This document shows positions 25,936-35,026 of a stretch of DNA of 64,000 nucleotides, piece after piece. The position numbers and the translations under genes are program-made. Origin of the DNA: Chryseobacterium salipaludis (GTDB lineage: Bacteria; Bacteroidota; Bacteroidia; Flavobacteriales; Weeksellaceae); contig NZ_JALHKS010000005.1 of assembly GCF_022968825.1 (NCBI RefSeq), positions 152,663-216,662 of the forward strand, written 5' to 3'. How positions within the stretch are numbered: position 1 is the first letter of the stretch; every line of letters starts with the position of its first letter. The notes beneath the pieces are model-generated. The model worked only from the letters and a program-made list of their open reading frames with translations. It was not told the DNA's origin and did no database searches.

Positions 25936-26139
25936 ATGGAAACACCAACCTCAACAACCACACTCTACGAAAATGGCGATGCGTTCCAATTAAAATACAG
26001 ATACGCAAAGGAAAAGCAGCCGGGAAAATCATATATAGATATTGATGGCCAACCTGCAGAGGTAATCAGCAAAATAAAGCTGAATGACACCAACACAACC
26101 GAGACGAATCAAAACATTCTTAACTCTTTAAAATCTTAA
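25936..26139 (+). CDS. Hypothetical small protein of the element
   Basis: 67 residues, Thr/Asn-rich at both ends with a central GDAFQLKYRYAKEKQPGKSYIDIDGQ that looks like a small beta hairpin. No family recognised. It sits between two other small genes with gaps of 21 and 3 bp, so it is part of one transcript. Confidence 0.55.
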   Translation: METPTSTTTLYENGDAFQLKYRYAKEKQPGKSYIDIDGQPAEVISKIKLNDTNTTETNQNILNSLKS

Positions 26140-26142
26140 ATC

Positions 26143-26352
26143 ATGAAACTTCAAAACCTTATCAACAGCCTTTCCGCCTACACAGACCAATACAGCACCG
26201 CAGCAGCGGCCATTTTGGAACAGTACAGCCAAGACAATGACTATAAGCAAATGCGGTCTGCAATGGCTGATATAGCACCGGACGGCACGCGCTTCGTTAA
26301 CCGGTGGAATCCGGAGATCAGAAGCCAATTTTCGGCGGTGGTGTTTCCCTAA
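26143..26352 (+). CDS. Hypothetical small protein of the element
   Basis: 69 residues; helical N-terminus (LQNLINSLSAYTDQYSTAAAAILEQY) then a short polar tail. No family recognised. It starts 3 bp after the previous stop. A GC-rich hairpin at 26359-26376 follows the stop and may end or reduce transcription here. Confidence 0.55.
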   Translation: MKLQNLINSLSAYTDQYSTAAAAILEQYSQDNDYKQMRSAMADIAPDGTRFVNRWNPEIRSQFSAVVFP

Positions 26353-26358
26353 TGATCC

Positions 26359-26376
26359 GGCCCGGTTCGCTGGGCC
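26359..26376 (+). terminator. Weak terminator or attenuator in the element
   Basis: GGCCC-N8-GGGCC stem followed by TTAATTTTT. The T-tract is broken, so read-through to the next gene (26398) is likely. Confidence 0.5.
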
Positions 26377-26397
26377 TTAATTTTTAAATGAGTAGAA

Positions 26398-27117
26398 ATG
26401 AAAATACAGTATGATGACGAACGCGAAAGGCTAAAATACCAATTAGCGCGCGTACAACAACAAGTCGGGTATTTAGAATCAGCAGCGCACCAAATAGGAA
26501 TGACACGCGCGTATTATGATGATTTAGAGCAGGAACTTACACAGCTGATAGTAACATTCAACAGCTTCACCCACAGGAACCGGCAGCGGTTTAAAAGTGA
26601 TCCGGCACTGCTACACGAAATGCCAGCGAATGTACAGCAGTCATTTGATAAGTACAAAAGTTTTCGTTTGGATGCTCCAGCAGATATACATCAATTACAC
26701 GCCGACCTTAATTCAGCGTACACGGATGCCGCCGAATACTTTGCTGTTTTGCGGGACATGGTTCAGAGAAAAAAGGAAGCTGCACCGCTCCAGGCGAAAA
26801 CGTCAGCACAAAAAAGAAACTTTGAGCAGTGCCTAAAAATACCGGTGAAAGATGCAGCCGGCCTTCATTCCTACCTGAAAGAATTAAGAGCGGCTGAGGT
26901 AGCCAGGGCAATTTTCGCACTGCAACAACAGGGTGTGCTACCTGAAGTGATAACAGTCAGCGAAATCGTAAGGGCTATAAATGAAACAATAAAGCCGCGT
27001 ACCGTGCAGAACTTATTCCAGTTGGATGACGACGGATTTTCAGCCCTGGACATAGAATGGCGCGAAAGACCGGATAAAATACAAATTATTGAGAATGAAA
27101 TACTTAAATATATCTAA
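26398..27117 (+). CDS. Hypothetical protein of the element, coiled-coil N-terminus
   Basis: 239 residues. Residues 1-60 and 85-130 are strongly charged helices likely to pair as coiled coils; residues 150-239 (AAGLHSYLKELRAAEVARAIFALQQQ, then VSEIVRAINETIKPRTVQNLFQLDD) form a separate helical C-terminal domain. No named family recognised; a structural, DNA-bridging or host-control role is possible. About 215 bp without a gene follow (27118-27331), with no RNA or repeat that I can name apart from a TTAACACTTAA word at 27311. Confidence 0.6.
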   Translation: MKIQYDDERERLKYQLARVQQQVGYLESAAHQIGMTRAYYDDLEQELTQLIVTFNSFTHRNRQRFKSDPALLHEMPANVQQSFDKYKSFRLDAPADIHQLHADLNSAYTDAAEYFAVLRDMVQRKKEAAPLQAKTSAQKRNFEQCLKIPVKDAAGLHSYLKELRAAEVARAIFALQQQGVLPEVITVSEIVRAINETIKPRTVQNLFQLDDDGFSALDIEWRERPDKIQIIENEILKYI

Positions 27118-27331
27118 AGAGGTACGTATATACATTAGCGTAGTACAGCGTATTTCAAAGATTTTCAAAGTGCCATAGTTTTGAAGTAGAAATAAAAACC
27201 GCCGGGGATGCCAGCGGGAAAAATTGTACCAAAAAGCCATAACTTGGGGAAGTCAAAGGCTGAAACAAAGATACAAATTTCCCAAAGGTGTCCATAAAAG
27301 GCGGTAAAGTTTAACACTTAAATTTTACGCA

Positions 27332-27556
27332 ATGGACAATCCATTCACAGAACTATCTTCTAAGATAGATGCACTTCAGAGCAAACTGGATTTGCTGCTT
27401 CAGGCTAAAGATCAGCAGCCGGACCAATTACTGACGAAAAAAGAATATCTGCAAAAGCGGCAGATCAGCCACACCACACTATGGCGGGAGGAAAAACGCG
27501 GCTTGGTGGTTCCGGTTCAGGTGGGCGGTAAAAGGTATTATAAATTCCCAAATTAA
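27332..27556 (+). CDS. HTH DNA-binding protein, excisionase/AlpA-like
   Basis: 74 residues. A short coiled N-terminus (SSKIDALQSKLDLLLQA) precedes a MerR-type winged helix: LLTKKEYLQKRQISHTTLWREEKRGLV with the wing VQVGGKRYYK. Such proteins serve as recombination directionality factors or as activators in integrated elements. It begins a new transcript with a conserved leader word TTAACACTTAA (27311-27321) also found before the gene at 30308. The gene after it starts 7 bp downstream. Confidence 0.75.
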   Translation: MDNPFTELSSKIDALQSKLDLLLQAKDQQPDQLLTKKEYLQKRQISHTTLWREEKRGLVVPVQVGGKRYYKFPN

Positions 27557-27562
27557 GCCGCC

Positions 27563-28990
27563 ATGAGAAATAAAAAAGCCCCACACGCAGAGCATGAGGA
27601 GCCAAAGTTGGTTAAGGTTCAGAGCAAAGATACTAATTTTCTTCAAGATTTACGACAATCTATAAAAGATACGGCCAACGGCACAGAGAACGCTCCACCG
27701 CTACACATTTTTCCGGCAGAGGTGCAGCAGATTATCCAGGAGAAACACAAACAAAGCTTACCAATAGATTTTCTTTTTTCGTCTGTTTTGGCGGCAGTAT
27801 CCGGCGCGATCGGTAACGCCCTGAAGGTAGAACTTATTCCTGGCAGGCCTACCAACGCCGCCCTATGGCTGGCAGTAGTGGCCGACAGTGGCGACGGCAA
27901 AACGGAAGGTATGGAAACCTTCTTAAAGCCGCTTATAAAACTTGAAGCTGAAGCGCACCGCGCCTACAAAGAGCAACAGGCGGCGTATGATGCCGCAGTA
28001 AGCGAAAACAATGCCCTACCGTACAGCGAAAGGGAAAAGATAGACCAGCAGCCACCGGAACGCAAAAGGCGCGTAATTCAGGAATTTACTGCCGAAGCGT
28101 ATGCCAACATAATGAGCCGAAATAAAAACGGCGTTATCGCCTTCGTTGATGAAATAAAGGGATTTGTAGCGGGGCAAGGACAGTACAAAGGCGGCAAAGG
28201 TAACGACCGGCAGTTCTATCTTCAGGTATGGAATGGCAGCGCAGCCATGATCGACCGCGTAACCCACAGTATTTTTATTGAAAATGCTTTTTTGTCGATG
28301 CTGGGCGGGATCCAAAAAGAGGAAGCCCGGGAGGTATTCGGCAATATGATTACAGACGGATTTGCGCCGCGTTTCCTTTACGTGCTGGCCGACAAAGTAC
28401 CGCCCGGACGGTGGAGCCTGGAGCCGGTAGATAACAGCATGATGCAGCGGTGGGATACCATTATCCGGCATATTAATTCCCTGGAAAATACACACGTAGA
28501 GAATAACCTTATCACATTTGAGAGAGAAGCGGCGGAGGTCATGGTCAGTTGGCGGAATAACCAGGAGCGGTCTAACAATTACACTACGCGCCTATTTGAT
28601 GCGAAATTGCAAATTTACGCCATACGGTTCGCGCTCATTCTGCACACCTTACGGAGAGCCACAGAAGGCACGTTTTACCATGCTGATAAGATTGATAAGC
28701 AGACGGCAGAGGACGCGCTGGCATTGGCCGCCTACTTCAGAAAAAATGCCCTGAAATTCATTCAGCGGCTTAATCTGGATGATCCATTGGAAGGGCTGGA
28801 AGGCGTAAAATTAGACCTATACAGCCGCCTGCCTGAAGAATTTACCACCGCAGAGGGCGCGGCAATCAGCAAAGAAAACAATTTGCTCCAGCATACGGCG
28901 TTTAGTACCTTTCTGAAAAATAAAAGACTTTTTGCCAAAGTCAGCAAAGGTGTTTATCGTAAAATACTGAGCGATGACGAAGACGAATAA
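27563..28990 (+). CDS. DUF3987 family replication-associated ATPase-like protein
   Basis: 475 residues matching the DUF3987 type found in Bacteroidota mobile elements and phages. A degenerate P-loop (VVADSGDGKTE, about residues 109-118) and a Walker B-like strand (NGVIAFVDEIKGF) indicate a RecA/helicase-like core; SMLGGIQKEEAREVF and DGFAPRFLYVLAD are typical of the family. It is usually encoded beside a primase, as here: the next gene overlaps it by 17 bp. Helicase activity is inferred from this pairing and not shown. Confidence 0.82.
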   Translation: MRNKKAPHAEHEEPKLVKVQSKDTNFLQDLRQSIKDTANGTENAPPLHIFPAEVQQIIQEKHKQSLPIDFLFSSVLAAVSGAIGNALKVELIPGRPTNAALWLAVVADSGDGKTEGMETFLKPLIKLEAEAHRAYKEQQAAYDAAVSENNALPYSEREKIDQQPPERKRRVIQEFTAEAYANIMSRNKNGVIAFVDEIKGFVAGQGQYKGGKGNDRQFYLQVWNGSAAMIDRVTHSIFIENAFLSMLGGIQKEEAREVFGNMITDGFAPRFLYVLADKVPPGRWSLEPVDNSMMQRWDTIIRHINSLENTHVENNLITFEREAAEVMVSWRNNQERSNNYTTRLFDAKLQIYAIRFALILHTLRRATEGTFYHADKIDKQTAEDALALAAYFRKNALKFIQRLNLDDPLEGLEGVKLDLYSRLPEEFTTAEGAAISKENNLLQHTAFSTFLKNKRLFAKVSKGVYRKILSDDEDE

Positions 28991-30194
28991 TTTCCGTTAT
29001 ACGCTGGATAAGTCGCCAAAGAAATACCCATGCCCCCAATGTGGAAAGAAAACCTTTGTCCTGTACCGGGATCAGGGCGGAACGCTGCAAAGTGGAGAGT
29101 ATGGCAGATGCGACCGCGCAGACAATTGTGGCTACCTACGTTACCCGGAGAGCGAATACACGCCAACAGCGTACACACCACCGCCACCACCTAAACCACA
29201 GGTCTATTTTCCTGCTGAAGTATTTCACCGCACACTAAAGGATAATAACCCACTGAAGGCTATTTTAACGGCATTAGGCGCACCGGCGGAGCAATTGGAT
29301 AAGGTGCTAAAGATATACAGGATCGGAGCGGTTAAAGATGCAGTTTGCCTTCCGTTTATTGACAGATTTGACAGAGTGCATTCCGTGCAGGTGAAGACAT
29401 TTAACAGTGAATGTAAGACCACACACACAACCTGGCTGCATTCTATAATATACCAGGATCGTAAAGCCAAAAACAAAACAGTACCCCAATGGCTTGCAGA
29501 TTATTATCAGAATGAAATTAAGACCCGCTGTTTTTTCGGTGAACACCTTTTGGAGGAACACCCGGACAAACAGATCATAATTGCGGAAAGTCCGAAAAAC
29601 GCCATTTTGGGCGCGGTATTTATGCCGGAATACCTCTGGCTGGCTTCAGGATCATTAAGCACGTTAAACGTACGCAAACTGCAAAATCTGAAAGGGCGGG
29701 AAATATTACTACTGCCTGATACTTCAGTAAATAATGTAGCGTTTGACACCTGGGATTATGTACGCCAGCAGGCAGCAGACAAAGGGCTTCAAATTAAGAT
29801 GCTGGACTTTTTGGAATGTACGGCCACAGAAGAACAAAAGGCAGCCGGTTACGATGTAGCAGATTTTATTCTGGAGCAATTGCAGCAGCCGGAATCTTGT
29901 GCCCGGGCACAAGAAGCCACACCTCCGCAATCTTTACTCCGGAGTAAAGATCACCAGCACACCCGGGAGCAGCGTATTTCAGTCGGAATGCAGTTTCCGG
30001 TACAGGAAGTCGCAGAGATGATTTATCCGGCATTTACGGAAGGCAGAGCCACCGGCAAACAGTTACGGCAATCCCTTGAAGCTGGCGGCCTTATCGGCGA
30101 TGATGTGCCGGATCTGATGGATGTAATGGTCTTGCAAGGGATTATCACCGCAACGGAATATCCGTACTATATTTTTCACGCTCCACAGAATTAA
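28974..30194 (+). CDS. Zinc-ribbon, TOPRIM-like primase (DUF6371 type)
   Basis: 406 residues. An N-terminal zinc ribbon uses Cys20, Cys23 (CPQCGKKTF), Cys46 and Cys52. Residues 75-200 form the primase N-part, followed by a TOPRIM-like region with IIIAESPKNAI (acidic Glu) and ILLLPD (Asp). The C-terminal 90 residues are a separate winged-helix-like tail. With the overlapping DUF3987 gene it forms a primase-helicase module that could start replication of the excised element. It is followed by a promoter region at 30233-30301. Confidence 0.8.
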   Translation: MTKTNNFRYTLDKSPKKYPCPQCGKKTFVLYRDQGGTLQSGEYGRCDRADNCGYLRYPESEYTPTAYTPPPPPKPQVYFPAEVFHRTLKDNNPLKAILTALGAPAEQLDKVLKIYRIGAVKDAVCLPFIDRFDRVHSVQVKTFNSECKTTHTTWLHSIIYQDRKAKNKTVPQWLADYYQNEIKTRCFFGEHLLEEHPDKQIIIAESPKNAILGAVFMPEYLWLASGSLSTLNVRKLQNLKGREILLLPDTSVNNVAFDTWDYVRQQAADKGLQIKMLDFLECTATEEQKAAGYDVADFILEQLQQPESCARAQEATPPQSLLRSKDHQHTREQRISVGMQFPVQEVAEMIYPAFTEGRATGKQLRQSLEAGGLIGDDVPDLMDVMVLQGIITATEYPYYIFHAPQN

Positions 30195-30232
30195 GGCGCG
30201 TACCCTCGCCCTCCAGGTGAACAGAATTAATT

Positions 30233-30301
30233 TTATCAAAACTTTATTTTTTACAACGTGATAAGTAGTGAAACTCGCTGTAAATTAACACTTAACAACG
30301 A
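30233..30301 (+). promoter_or_regulatory. Late-gene control region, copy 1
   Basis: The 26 bp from 30233 (TTATCAAAACTTTATTTTTT and on) recur with one change at 34601-34626. A second part, 30276-30301, matches 34644-34669 at about 19 of 26 bases, ending in TTAACAACGA. Both copies are 50-60 bp before the first gene of a small operon. This points to one shared promoter or activator site for two element operons. Confidence 0.65.
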
Positions 30302-30307
30302 CAGATT

Positions 30308-30559
30308 ATGAAATTAGATGAATATTTTAGCCTGGAAGCTACGGAGCAGCAATGGGTATTGAGATACGAAAAAAAATACCTGAATGAGAAAACCGGAAAG
30401 GAAAGCACCAGCCGCAACGAATGGTATTTCAACACATTATCGCACGCCCTAAACTCATACGCGGACAAAAAAGCGAAAGCAGCCGGCACAGTAAGTGAAG
30501 CAGTGGCGATCCTTCAGGAAACTTTGGAGAATATTAAAAATCAATTAAAAAAAATGTAA
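30308..30559 (+). CDS. Small phage-like hypothetical protein
   Basis: 83 residues: a beta-hairpin-like half (QQWVLRYEKKYLNEKTGKESTSRNEWYF) followed by helices (HALNSYADKKAKAAG, AVAILQETLENIKNQL). This layout is seen in small early proteins of many phages that lack known functions. First gene after the control region and 2 bp upstream of the next gene. Confidence 0.6.
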   Translation: MKLDEYFSLEATEQQWVLRYEKKYLNEKTGKESTSRNEWYFNTLSHALNSYADKKAKAAGTVSEAVAILQETLENIKNQLKKM

Positions 30560-30561
30560 AA

Positions 30562-30822
30562 ATGGAAAAAGTAACGATTAACGGAAAAGAGTATTTTGAA
30601 GTTCAAGGCTTGAAGAAATACAACCTCAACGGCAAAGAATTTTATTCTACCGGAAATATTGAGGAAGCTGTGAAACAGCAGATCGAAAAAGAAATGCGGG
30701 ATTTCCTGTATCCGGACGAACCGAAGAAGAAACCGGAAACCAAAGAGCAATTAAGTGTAGGCGTTCGACAGTACATTGAAGAAAAATTGCGTGGAGGCGG
30801 ATTAGGAGGAAAAACAATTTAA
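30562..30822 (+). CDS. Hypothetical protein upstream of the tape measure
   Basis: 86 residues. A short beta N-terminus (VTINGKEYFEVQGLKKYNLNGKEFY, two similar NGKE-Y-F units) precedes a helical charged C-terminus. In siphophages the gene before the tape measure is a tail assembly chaperone; its size would fit, but sequence support is weak, so this stays a hypothesis. It ends 19 bp before the tape-measure gene. Confidence 0.55.
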   Translation: MEKVTINGKEYFEVQGLKKYNLNGKEFYSTGNIEEAVKQQIEKEMRDFLYPDEPKKKPETKEQLSVGVRQYIEEKLRGGGLGGKTI

Positions 30823-30841
30823 CCAATAAAACTGTAAGATC

Positions 30842-33800
30842 ATGGCTGATAACAACGGAGGAGATATAAGATATAAAATCGGCATTGATAAAAGCGAGTT
30901 GGAATCAGCGCTTCGTGACGGCGAGGGGAAATTACGCGGGTTTTCGGAGGTAGTTTCACGACAAGCCGGCAGTGTTGACAATTTAATGGATGTGACTAAA
31001 GAAAATTTAGTTATTCAAAAGCAAGTCATCAAAGACCTTGAAAGCGAGTATAAGCAATTGCAAAAGCAGCTGGATAAGGTAGCACCTGGAAACGCTAAAG
31101 CAGCGATGATGCAGGAAGCGGCAAAAATCAAAACGGAGATTGAAGGTGAAAAAAACGCGCTTGCAGAACTTGAGGTGTATGTGAAATCCAGCAGCGCCGC
31201 GCACGACACGCTTCGCACGAAACTCCTCGCTGTACGCAACGAAATGGCACAATTAGTCGCTAACGGTCAGAAAAATAGCGCACAGTACAATGAATTGGCC
31301 ACGAAAGCAGCCGAATACCAAAGAGCAATAAACGCGGTCAATGCTGACATGAAATCCATAAACCGGAGTGGTGGGTTAGACGTGTTGGTTGGCGGTCTTC
31401 GCGCAGCTACGGGGGCAGCATCTACGTTTATGGGGGTAATAACCTTGCTTTCCGACAAAAACGAGAACCTTACTAAAATCATGACAAACTTACAGGGAGT
31501 CATGGCGGCGGCAATTGGAGTGGAGCAGTTACATAATTCGGTAAACAAAGAGGGCGCATTAATCCAAGGTATTCAGGCGCTGCAAGCTAAAGCTAAGGCT
31601 AAAGCTGACGCGCTGGCGGCAGCAAGCACCGGAAAGGCGACAATCGCGCAAAGAGCATTTAACGCGGTCGCAAAAGCCAATCCGTATGTGTTACTGGCCG
31701 CCGCAATTATTTCGGTCGTGGGTGCTATTGCGCTGATGACTAAAAAGTCACAGCAAGCAGCGGAAGATATGAAGGCAATGAATAAGCAAGTCGCTGATTC
31801 TGTAGCTGAACCGATGATTCAATATAAGATGCTGCAAGCGCAATGGAACGCGCTCGGTAGTGATCTGAAAGCCAAGGAAAAGTTTATTAAAGACAATAAA
31901 GACGAATTTAATAAGCTGGGTGTTGAGGTTAATAATGTAAATGATGCCGAAAACGTATTACGAGATAAGACAGCAGCCTTTGAAAAGTCTATGATGGCGC
32001 GAGCGAAAGCCGCCGCCGCCATGCAAATTGCATCTGAAAAGTATAAGGAATATTTAGAGAACTTTGACGAACACCAACAGCGCGAGCAGAAATACGCAAA
32101 TGATGGGTTATTTGGAAAAATAAACAAATCCGTAAATGAATTTGGTGCGAATATTTTAGGCATTGGCCCAAAATCCACCGCTCAGATGAATGCCATGAAA
32201 AACGGCTATGAGAGCATGGTTAAAGTTGCAGTAAAAGCGACGCAAGAAGCAGATGAAGCGTTCGCTAAAGCAGGGTTTAGAGCGCCCGGCACCACAAAAA
32301 AGGAAAAGGAGAAAAAAGGACCGAAACCCAAAAAGGCCGACGAGTTTTTACCACCCGGATCTGTTGCCGAAATTCAAAAACGCTTATCGGAAATCGACAA
32401 GGCACTTTCAAAGGCTACCGGTGCGGAACAAATTGCAGCCTTAAAGACCAAACGACTGGCAGCTGTCAAGGAATTAGCCGCCGCCGAAGCAAAAATCCGC
32501 ATCGACTCACTGAAAGAAGCCTTTGACCGTGAGCAATCTTTGTGGGCTGATTATTACGCGGCAGTAGAAAGTTTGGGCAAAGATAAAGCAGACGAGATTT
32601 ATAAGGGATTGCTTCCGGACGGATCAATGTTCGATAATTTGCAGAAAACAATAGCTGAATTGTCAGGCAAAGACAGTTTGACAGATGAAGAACGCACTTT
32701 ACTGGGTGTGGCAATTAAGCAGTCAGACGAACTATTGGGTAAAGAATCTGCACTCAGTCAATTTACCAAGAAAATTGCCGCCCTTAAAAAACCGGAGGAA
32801 TTGGAAGCAGAGCGAGGCAATCTTTCCGGAGACGACAAAAGCAACGGTTATGCTGCGGCAATTGCAGAACGTGAGCGCGAAATATTGGAGCAGCGTAAAC
32901 AGGATTATCAGGCATTTGTAAAAGAAGCGGAAAGCCTGGAACAACAACAAACAGCCATTGCGGAAAAATACGCCTTATTGAGGGCCCAGATTGAAGCTGA
33001 TGCAAGTACAACAGCAGAAGAAAAAGCGAGGTTATCAGCAGAAGCGATGCGCAGGCAAGCCGAAGAAAACTCCAAGCTAATGATGGAAGCCTTCAAGGGT
33101 TCGGCTGATTGGTCAATGGCATTCGGTGATATGGAATATATTTCTCAGGCTGCCTTAAAGCGAATTGAAGCAAGTTTATTGGAGTTTAAGCGGACCATGG
33201 GCGAAACATTGGAGCCTACCGAAATGCGCGAACTGGAACAAGCTATCAACAGAGTGCAGGATGCGCAACTAAGAAATCCTTTCAAAGATGTGATCAGTTC
33301 ATATCACGACCTCAAAGATGCTGTAAATGCGGTTCGTATAGCTACGGAAGAATATAACGCCACATTAGATGCCAACGGCAACGCTACTGACAAAACAGCG
33401 GCAGCAGCCAAACGATTGAGTGAGGCCGAAATGGAGGCAGCCGCAAAAAAGAAAAAACTCACTGACAACCTCAATAAGTCAAAAGAGATTTTCAACGCTG
33501 TAGGCGAGGGCGTGATGACTATTGGCGAAATGTTCGGCGGTTTTGATGATGCGGCAAATGATGCGATTGAAAGCATTATGGAAGTCGGAAATGCAGCACT
33601 TGACTTGGGAACCTCAATCGCAAAAGGCGACATTGCCGGAATGATTAAAGCAGGCGTTCAGCTGATTGGATCACTCTGGAAAGCCATAAACGGCGATAAG
33701 AAAAAAGAGCGCAATGTTAAAAGAGAATTGCAACAATTAGCGCAACTTACAGCCGCCTATGACAGATTATCACACGCCGCAAATAAGGCGCTGGGAGATA

Positions 33801-34597
33801 AAAGGTATAGCGGCCAGACTGATATGATTAAGAACCTGCAACAGCAGAAAGTAGCACTGCAAAACGCCATCAATGCGGAAGGCAGCAAGAAGAAAGCAGA
33901 TCAGGGTAAAATTGACGAGTGGACGCGACAGCTTCAGGGTATCGATCAGGAAATCGAAAATATAAAAGACAATATTGCAGAAACTATTTTGCAAACCACC
34001 GCTAAGGATGCAGCCAGAGAGTTAGGTGATGCGCTTGTGGAAGCCTTCGCTCGTGGAGAAGATGCAGCCAGTGCGCTGGAAGACTTTACCAATAATCTAT
34101 TTAAGAGAATTGTCAAACAGGCGGTTGCTATGAAGTTACAGCCACTCATTGATAAATTCCTTAACGAATTGATGGCTGATATCGGATTTAATGAAAACGG
34201 TTCTGGTGCGTTCACGCCTTTAACTCCTGAGCAAATGGAGTTTTATAAAAATTGGCTAAAGAGCATCGGGCAGGCCGGACAAGATCTTATAACGATGTTA
34301 GAGCCTATGCTTGGGGGCGACCAAGCAGGGCCGATAAACAAAGGAATGGAAGGCGCGGTTAAAAGTATCACCAGCCAGGAAGCCGGGGAATTGGTAGCGC
34401 AGTTTAATGCTATGCGAATTATACAGGGTAAGATGTTTGAGATTGCGATGTCAAATGACAATACACTCAGAGAAAGCCTGATGATGCTCGCTAAAATCGA
34501 ATATAACACCAGTAAGTTGCACGGAATAGCACTAGATATTTCCAGCATCAACAGTAAAATGTCAGACGACGGTGGTAGACGCGCCGGAGGTCTTTAA
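30842..34597 (+). CDS. Tail tape-measure-like protein
   Basis: 1251 residues. Long Ala/Glu/Lys-rich helices with coiled coils at 50-170, 460-760 and 800-900, a hydrophobic stretch KANPYVLLAAAIISVVGAIALM (about 278-300) and a second near FDDAANDAIESIMEVGNAALDLG. The opening IRYKIGIDKSELESALRDGEGKLRGFSEVV is typical of phage tape-measure proteins, which set tail length and help DNA ejection; at roughly 0.15 nm per residue it would specify a tail near 190 nm. There is no tail-tube or tail-tip gene nearby, which is odd for a prophage. A non-phage coiled-coil protein is the less likely alternative. Confidence 0.82.
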   Translation: MADNNGGDIRYKIGIDKSELESALRDGEGKLRGFSEVVSRQAGSVDNLMDVTKENLVIQKQVIKDLESEYKQLQKQLDKVAPGNAKAAMMQEAAKIKTEIEGEKNALAELEVYVKSSSAAHDTLRTKLLAVRNEMAQLVANGQKNSAQYNELATKAAEYQRAINAVNADMKSINRSGGLDVLVGGLRAATGAASTFMGVITLLSDKNENLTKIMTNLQGVMAAAIGVEQLHNSVNKEGALIQGIQALQAKAKAKADALAAASTGKATIAQRAFNAVAKANPYVLLAAAIISVVGAIALMTKKSQQAAEDMKAMNKQVADSVAEPMIQYKMLQAQWNALGSDLKAKEKFIKDNKDEFNKLGVEVNNVNDAENVLRDKTAAFEKSMMARAKAAAAMQIASEKYKEYLENFDEHQQREQKYANDGLFGKINKSVNEFGANILGIGPKSTAQMNAMKNGYESMVKVAVKATQEADEAFAKAGFRAPGTTKKEKEKKGPKPKKADEFLPPGSVAEIQKRLSEIDKALSKATGAEQIAALKTKRLAAVKELAAAEAKIRIDSLKEAFDREQSLWADYYAAVESLGKDKADEIYKGLLPDGSMFDNLQKTIAELSGKDSLTDEERTLLGVAIKQSDELLGKESALSQFTKKIAALKKPEELEAERGNLSGDDKSNGYAAAIAEREREILEQRKQDYQAFVKEAESLEQQQTAIAEKYALLRAQIEADASTTAEEKARLSAEAMRRQAEENSKLMMEAFKGSADWSMAFGDMEYISQAALKRIEASLLEFKRTMGETLEPTEMRELEQAINRVQDAQLRNPFKDVISSYHDLKDAVNAVRIATEEYNATLDANGNATDKTAAAAKRLSEAEMEAAAKKKKLTDNLNKSKEIFNAVGEGVMTIGEMFGGFDDAANDAIESIMEVGNAALDLGTSIAKGDIAGMIKAGVQLIGSLWKAINGDKKKERNVKRELQQLAQLTAAYDRLSHAANKALGDKRYSGQTDMIKNLQQQKVALQNAINAEGSKKKADQGKIDEWTRQLQGIDQEIENIKDNIAETILQTTAKDAARELGDALVEAFARGEDAASALEDFTNNLFKRIVKQAVAMKLQPLIDKFLNELMADIGFNENGSGAFTPLTPEQMEFYKNWLKSIGQAGQDLITMLEPMLGGDQAGPINKGMEGAVKSITSQEAGELVAQFNAMRIIQGKMFEIAMSNDNTLRESLMMLAKIEYNTSKLHGIALDISSINSKMSDDGGRRAGGL

Positions 34598-34600
34598 AAA

Positions 34601-34669
34601 TTATCAAAACTTTATTTTTTGCAACGAAAAAAACGCGGAATAACGGTGTATTTTAGCAATTAACAACGA
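34601..34669 (+). promoter_or_regulatory. Late-gene control region, copy 2
   Basis: Second copy of the control region described at 30233. It begins 3 bp after the tape-measure stop and precedes the final four-gene operon by 57 bp. Conserved: TTATCAAAACTTTATTTTTT, and the word TTAACAACGA just before the gene. Confidence 0.65.
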
Positions 34670-34683
34670 AAAAAAAAGTAAAA

Positions 34684-35022
34684 ATGAAACTTTATTTAGA
34701 GGAGCAGTTCCCAACCTACACAGAGGATCTGCAAGCGGAACTGAAAAAAGTGGCGCAGATCGTAGGTAAGTGGACCCAAGAGGAAAGAGATAATTTCCCG
34801 CCGCTGGCATCACTGTTTATTTATTGCGTGGTATTCGGGTTAAACTATCCCACTTTTCTTTTGCTGCTCATGAAAAACGGCTTGATTGACGACGAACTTG
34901 CGCCAACTGAAAAAGGCTTGCAGAGTGGTCTTGTGTTTACCCAAGAGATACTGCCGACCGAACAGGAAATGAAGATTGTCCGCAACACCCTGAAAACATA
35001 CATGAACCCAAGCGTAAACTAA
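34684..35022 (+). CDS. Hypothetical protein of the element
   Basis: 112 residues, no recognised family. The N-terminal half is charged and helical; residues 42-66 (LASLFIYCVVFGLNYPTFLLLLM) are hydrophobic enough for a membrane helix or a buried core helix. First gene of the last operon, 4 bp before the next one. Confidence 0.6.
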   Translation: MKLYLEEQFPTYTEDLQAELKKVAQIVGKWTQEERDNFPPLASLFIYCVVFGLNYPTFLLLLMKNGLIDDELAPTEKGLQSGLVFTQEILPTEQEMKIVRNTLKTYMNPSVN

Positions 35023-35026
35023 TATC

